Positions 62,254-64,000 of a stretch of DNA of 64,000 nucleotides are shown here, in pieces. Both the position numbers and the translations under genes were made by a program. Below the pieces are notes generated by a model. That model had not been told where the DNA came from. It did not search any database and saw only the letters and a list, made by a program, of their open reading frames with translations. Numbering within the stretch: the stretch's first letter is position 1; every line of letters begins with the position of its first letter. Source of the stretch: Lingula anatina (taxonomy: Eukaryota > Brachiopoda > Lingulata > Lingulida > Lingulidae); contig NW_019775470.1 in NCBI RefSeq assembly GCF_001039355.2, positions 1 through 64,000 of the forward strand, written 5' to 3'.

Positions 62254-64000
62254 CCATAATACATGCATATAACAATGTAGACTTCTGTACTGTATTAGAA
62301 CCCAGAGACTAAATGAGTAGAATGTGGATATTGGAACAAAGAGAAAGATCTAGAGAAGGATGTACGTGTACAATATTCAAGTTATGAGAGATCTATTGAG
62401 AACATTTACATTCCACGCAGTGGCCATAAGGTTTACTGCACGCAGTCATTAGTATATATAGCACGCCGATTATTTACAGTATGCACCGGAGAAAGAAAGA
62501 TCCCAAAAATTCGCGGCACGGGGTGGAAAGGGGGGAAGTGGTTGTGTTGGGGTGGGGCTTATATCATTTTCACAGCGTTTAATTCGTCTTAAAGTTAATT
62601 AGCTGATGGGTTTGACTGGTGGGGGGGGGGGAGGGGAGTTGCTTCATTGGTTCATTCGTTGGTCAAAACCCGTTTCTATTGATGTATATTTTATTATGGG
62701 ATGTCTTCTTTGTTTGGGGCCACGACCTTACCAAGCTGCAGTAGGGCAGTGGGTTGATGGGATCGTATTACATTAACGAGGGACAACAACCCTCTGTCAT
62801 GGTCACAGAGAAGGGTTTTTTTTCTATTTATCATGTGCACACACACAAAAAATAAGAAGAAGAAACAGAAAAAAAGCATCATTACCCGGCTAAGCTGTCC
62901 TCTGGTGAAGTGAACGGTACTAAGGCTTGTTTCAGTTGACATATGATGTGCTATGTCACTGTGGCAATAAACATATCTTCATCTATATATAAGTGGACAT
63001 ATCTATGTGGTATAACCGAGGACACCTTTTTACCTACTGTATAACGCATGGCTTTCAAGTTCAAAGGTCAGTCTATGGAACAGCGTGCTGTGTAAAATAT
63101 TACATTAAATATATTCATGTTCTTGGATTTTATTAGCGTAACTTTTATATATAAAAATTGTTAATGTGATCCATTGTAAACAAACTTAAATATATTCATT
63201 CTTTGAATAATCGCAGATGGATATTTTTAATCGACAACTTACCTTTGGAGAGAACAAAACTTAGATTAACATATGCATACTGGTATATGAAATTTTCAAG
63301 AAACCATTCTGTTTACCTTCTCTCTGATTATTCTGTCATTAGGATGCATCCAAATTCTACAGAAAGCAAGGACAGCCATATAACAAATGAGAATTTGAGA
63401 GGCGTTATTGAGAAGATTTTTTCTACATATTCATCCTGAAAAAGAACAATATTTGCCTTATGAAGAGCTACATTAAATAAAAGTTCCATTATTATTTCGA
63501 AAACAAGCATCTCCGGATAGATTGCGATAGAGAAGATGCGCATTCGCCACATTTGGAACACCTCGGGCGAAGCACTAATAGTTCGCTTAACACCCGAGAT
63601 TGATTTCGCTCTCTCTCTCTCTCTCTCTCTCTGGTTTCCTGTTCAATTGCCCTTCCTTCACATTAGCACCCAGAGAGATTTGTTGTTGATTTTTTTAAAG
63701 TTGTTATTTGATTTGCATTTGAATAGACACCGCTTTGTCTTTCAAATTTAATTTTAAACCTGTACATTTTTTCTTTTTTTTTCAAATTATCAAATGAACC
63801 ATTTGTCTTTTATTTAAGCCAACACGAGAAAAGAAAAAAAATACTTGATCAGATTTTGATACAGAGTGGACATTTTCAACTGCACAGGCTTCGTTGGCTA
63901 ATATATTATGGAATTTAGCAGAAACCGCCCCCGTTCTCTTTATACATGAATATACGGCATGAAAGGTGATATTTTCTGTCGATGGCTTTTATTCCCCAAC
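62254..64000. other. Right flank, no recognised gene
   Basis: Probably the 3' UTR of the small membrane protein up to about 62990, then AT-rich sequence with a CT microsatellite (63610-63632). A 78-codon frame at 63203-63439 has no recognisable domain or splice partner. Confidence 0.45.

Noticed and set aside
63203-63439. A 78-codon plus-strand frame near the right end
   Set aside because: No signal peptide, no domain, no splice support and AT-rich composition; it cannot be told from chance.

Overview
The window is animal nuclear DNA. It has multi-exon genes with GT-AG introns, immunoglobulin/fibronectin receptors with transmembrane segments, a kinesin-3 motor, Tc1-like transposons, MITE-like inverted repeats, many microsatellites and one 28-N assembly gap. 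Repeat flavour (TAGGCCTA and ACATGTA palindromes, TCAACGTTGA repeat blocks) and gene content suggest a marine invertebrate, lophotrochozoan or invertebrate deuterostome. The phylum cannot be fixed from the sequence alone.

Region 1 (about 1-24.4 kb) is an immunoglobulin-superfamily cluster. Two paralogous type I receptors, each with signal peptide, 7 Ig domains, 2 FN3 domains, a transmembrane segment and a tyrosine-bearing tail, lie tail to tail (plus 1354-7793, minus 9947-17948). The minus-strand receptor ends in a canonical ITIM and an ITSM-like motif. It is head to head, with 236 bp between start codons, with a third receptor (18185-24371, plus). That one has two Ig domains, a Ser/Thr-rich stalk, a transmembrane segment and a long tail holding a possible Tudor/SH3-like fold. 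All three gene models keep an open frame across every junction. A Tc1-like element sits in an intron of the third gene and a sister copy lies just downstream.

Region 2 (24.4-31 kb) has no convincing gene. It holds the second Tc1 copy, a truncated non-LTR retrotransposon 3' end and, probably, the kinesin 3' UTR.

Region 3 (31.0-47.3 kb, minus) is one 25-exon kinesin-3 gene of the KIF28/KLP-6 type, 985 residues, with motor, coiled coil, FHA and C2-like parts, and a C-terminal CTIL that fits a CaaX prenylation box. Its introns carry a decayed Tc1-like element, hairpin MITEs and two inverted copies of one MITE that bracket exons 2-4.

Region 4 (48.1-60.4 kb) holds a peroxisomal (C-terminal SKL) enoyl-CoA isomerase-like gene. 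A secreted protein with an ALK/LTK-type glycine-rich domain is nested antisense in its first intron. Most of this unit was duplicated in tandem. In the second copy the glycine-rich gene stays intact (410 residues), while the isomerase part is a broken pseudogene lacking its first and last exons.

Region 5 (60.8-62.3 kb) is a small gene for a 76-residue single-pass membrane protein, followed by sequence with no recognisable gene. Exon limits were read by eye from splice signals and frame, and transcription start and end sites are not determined.
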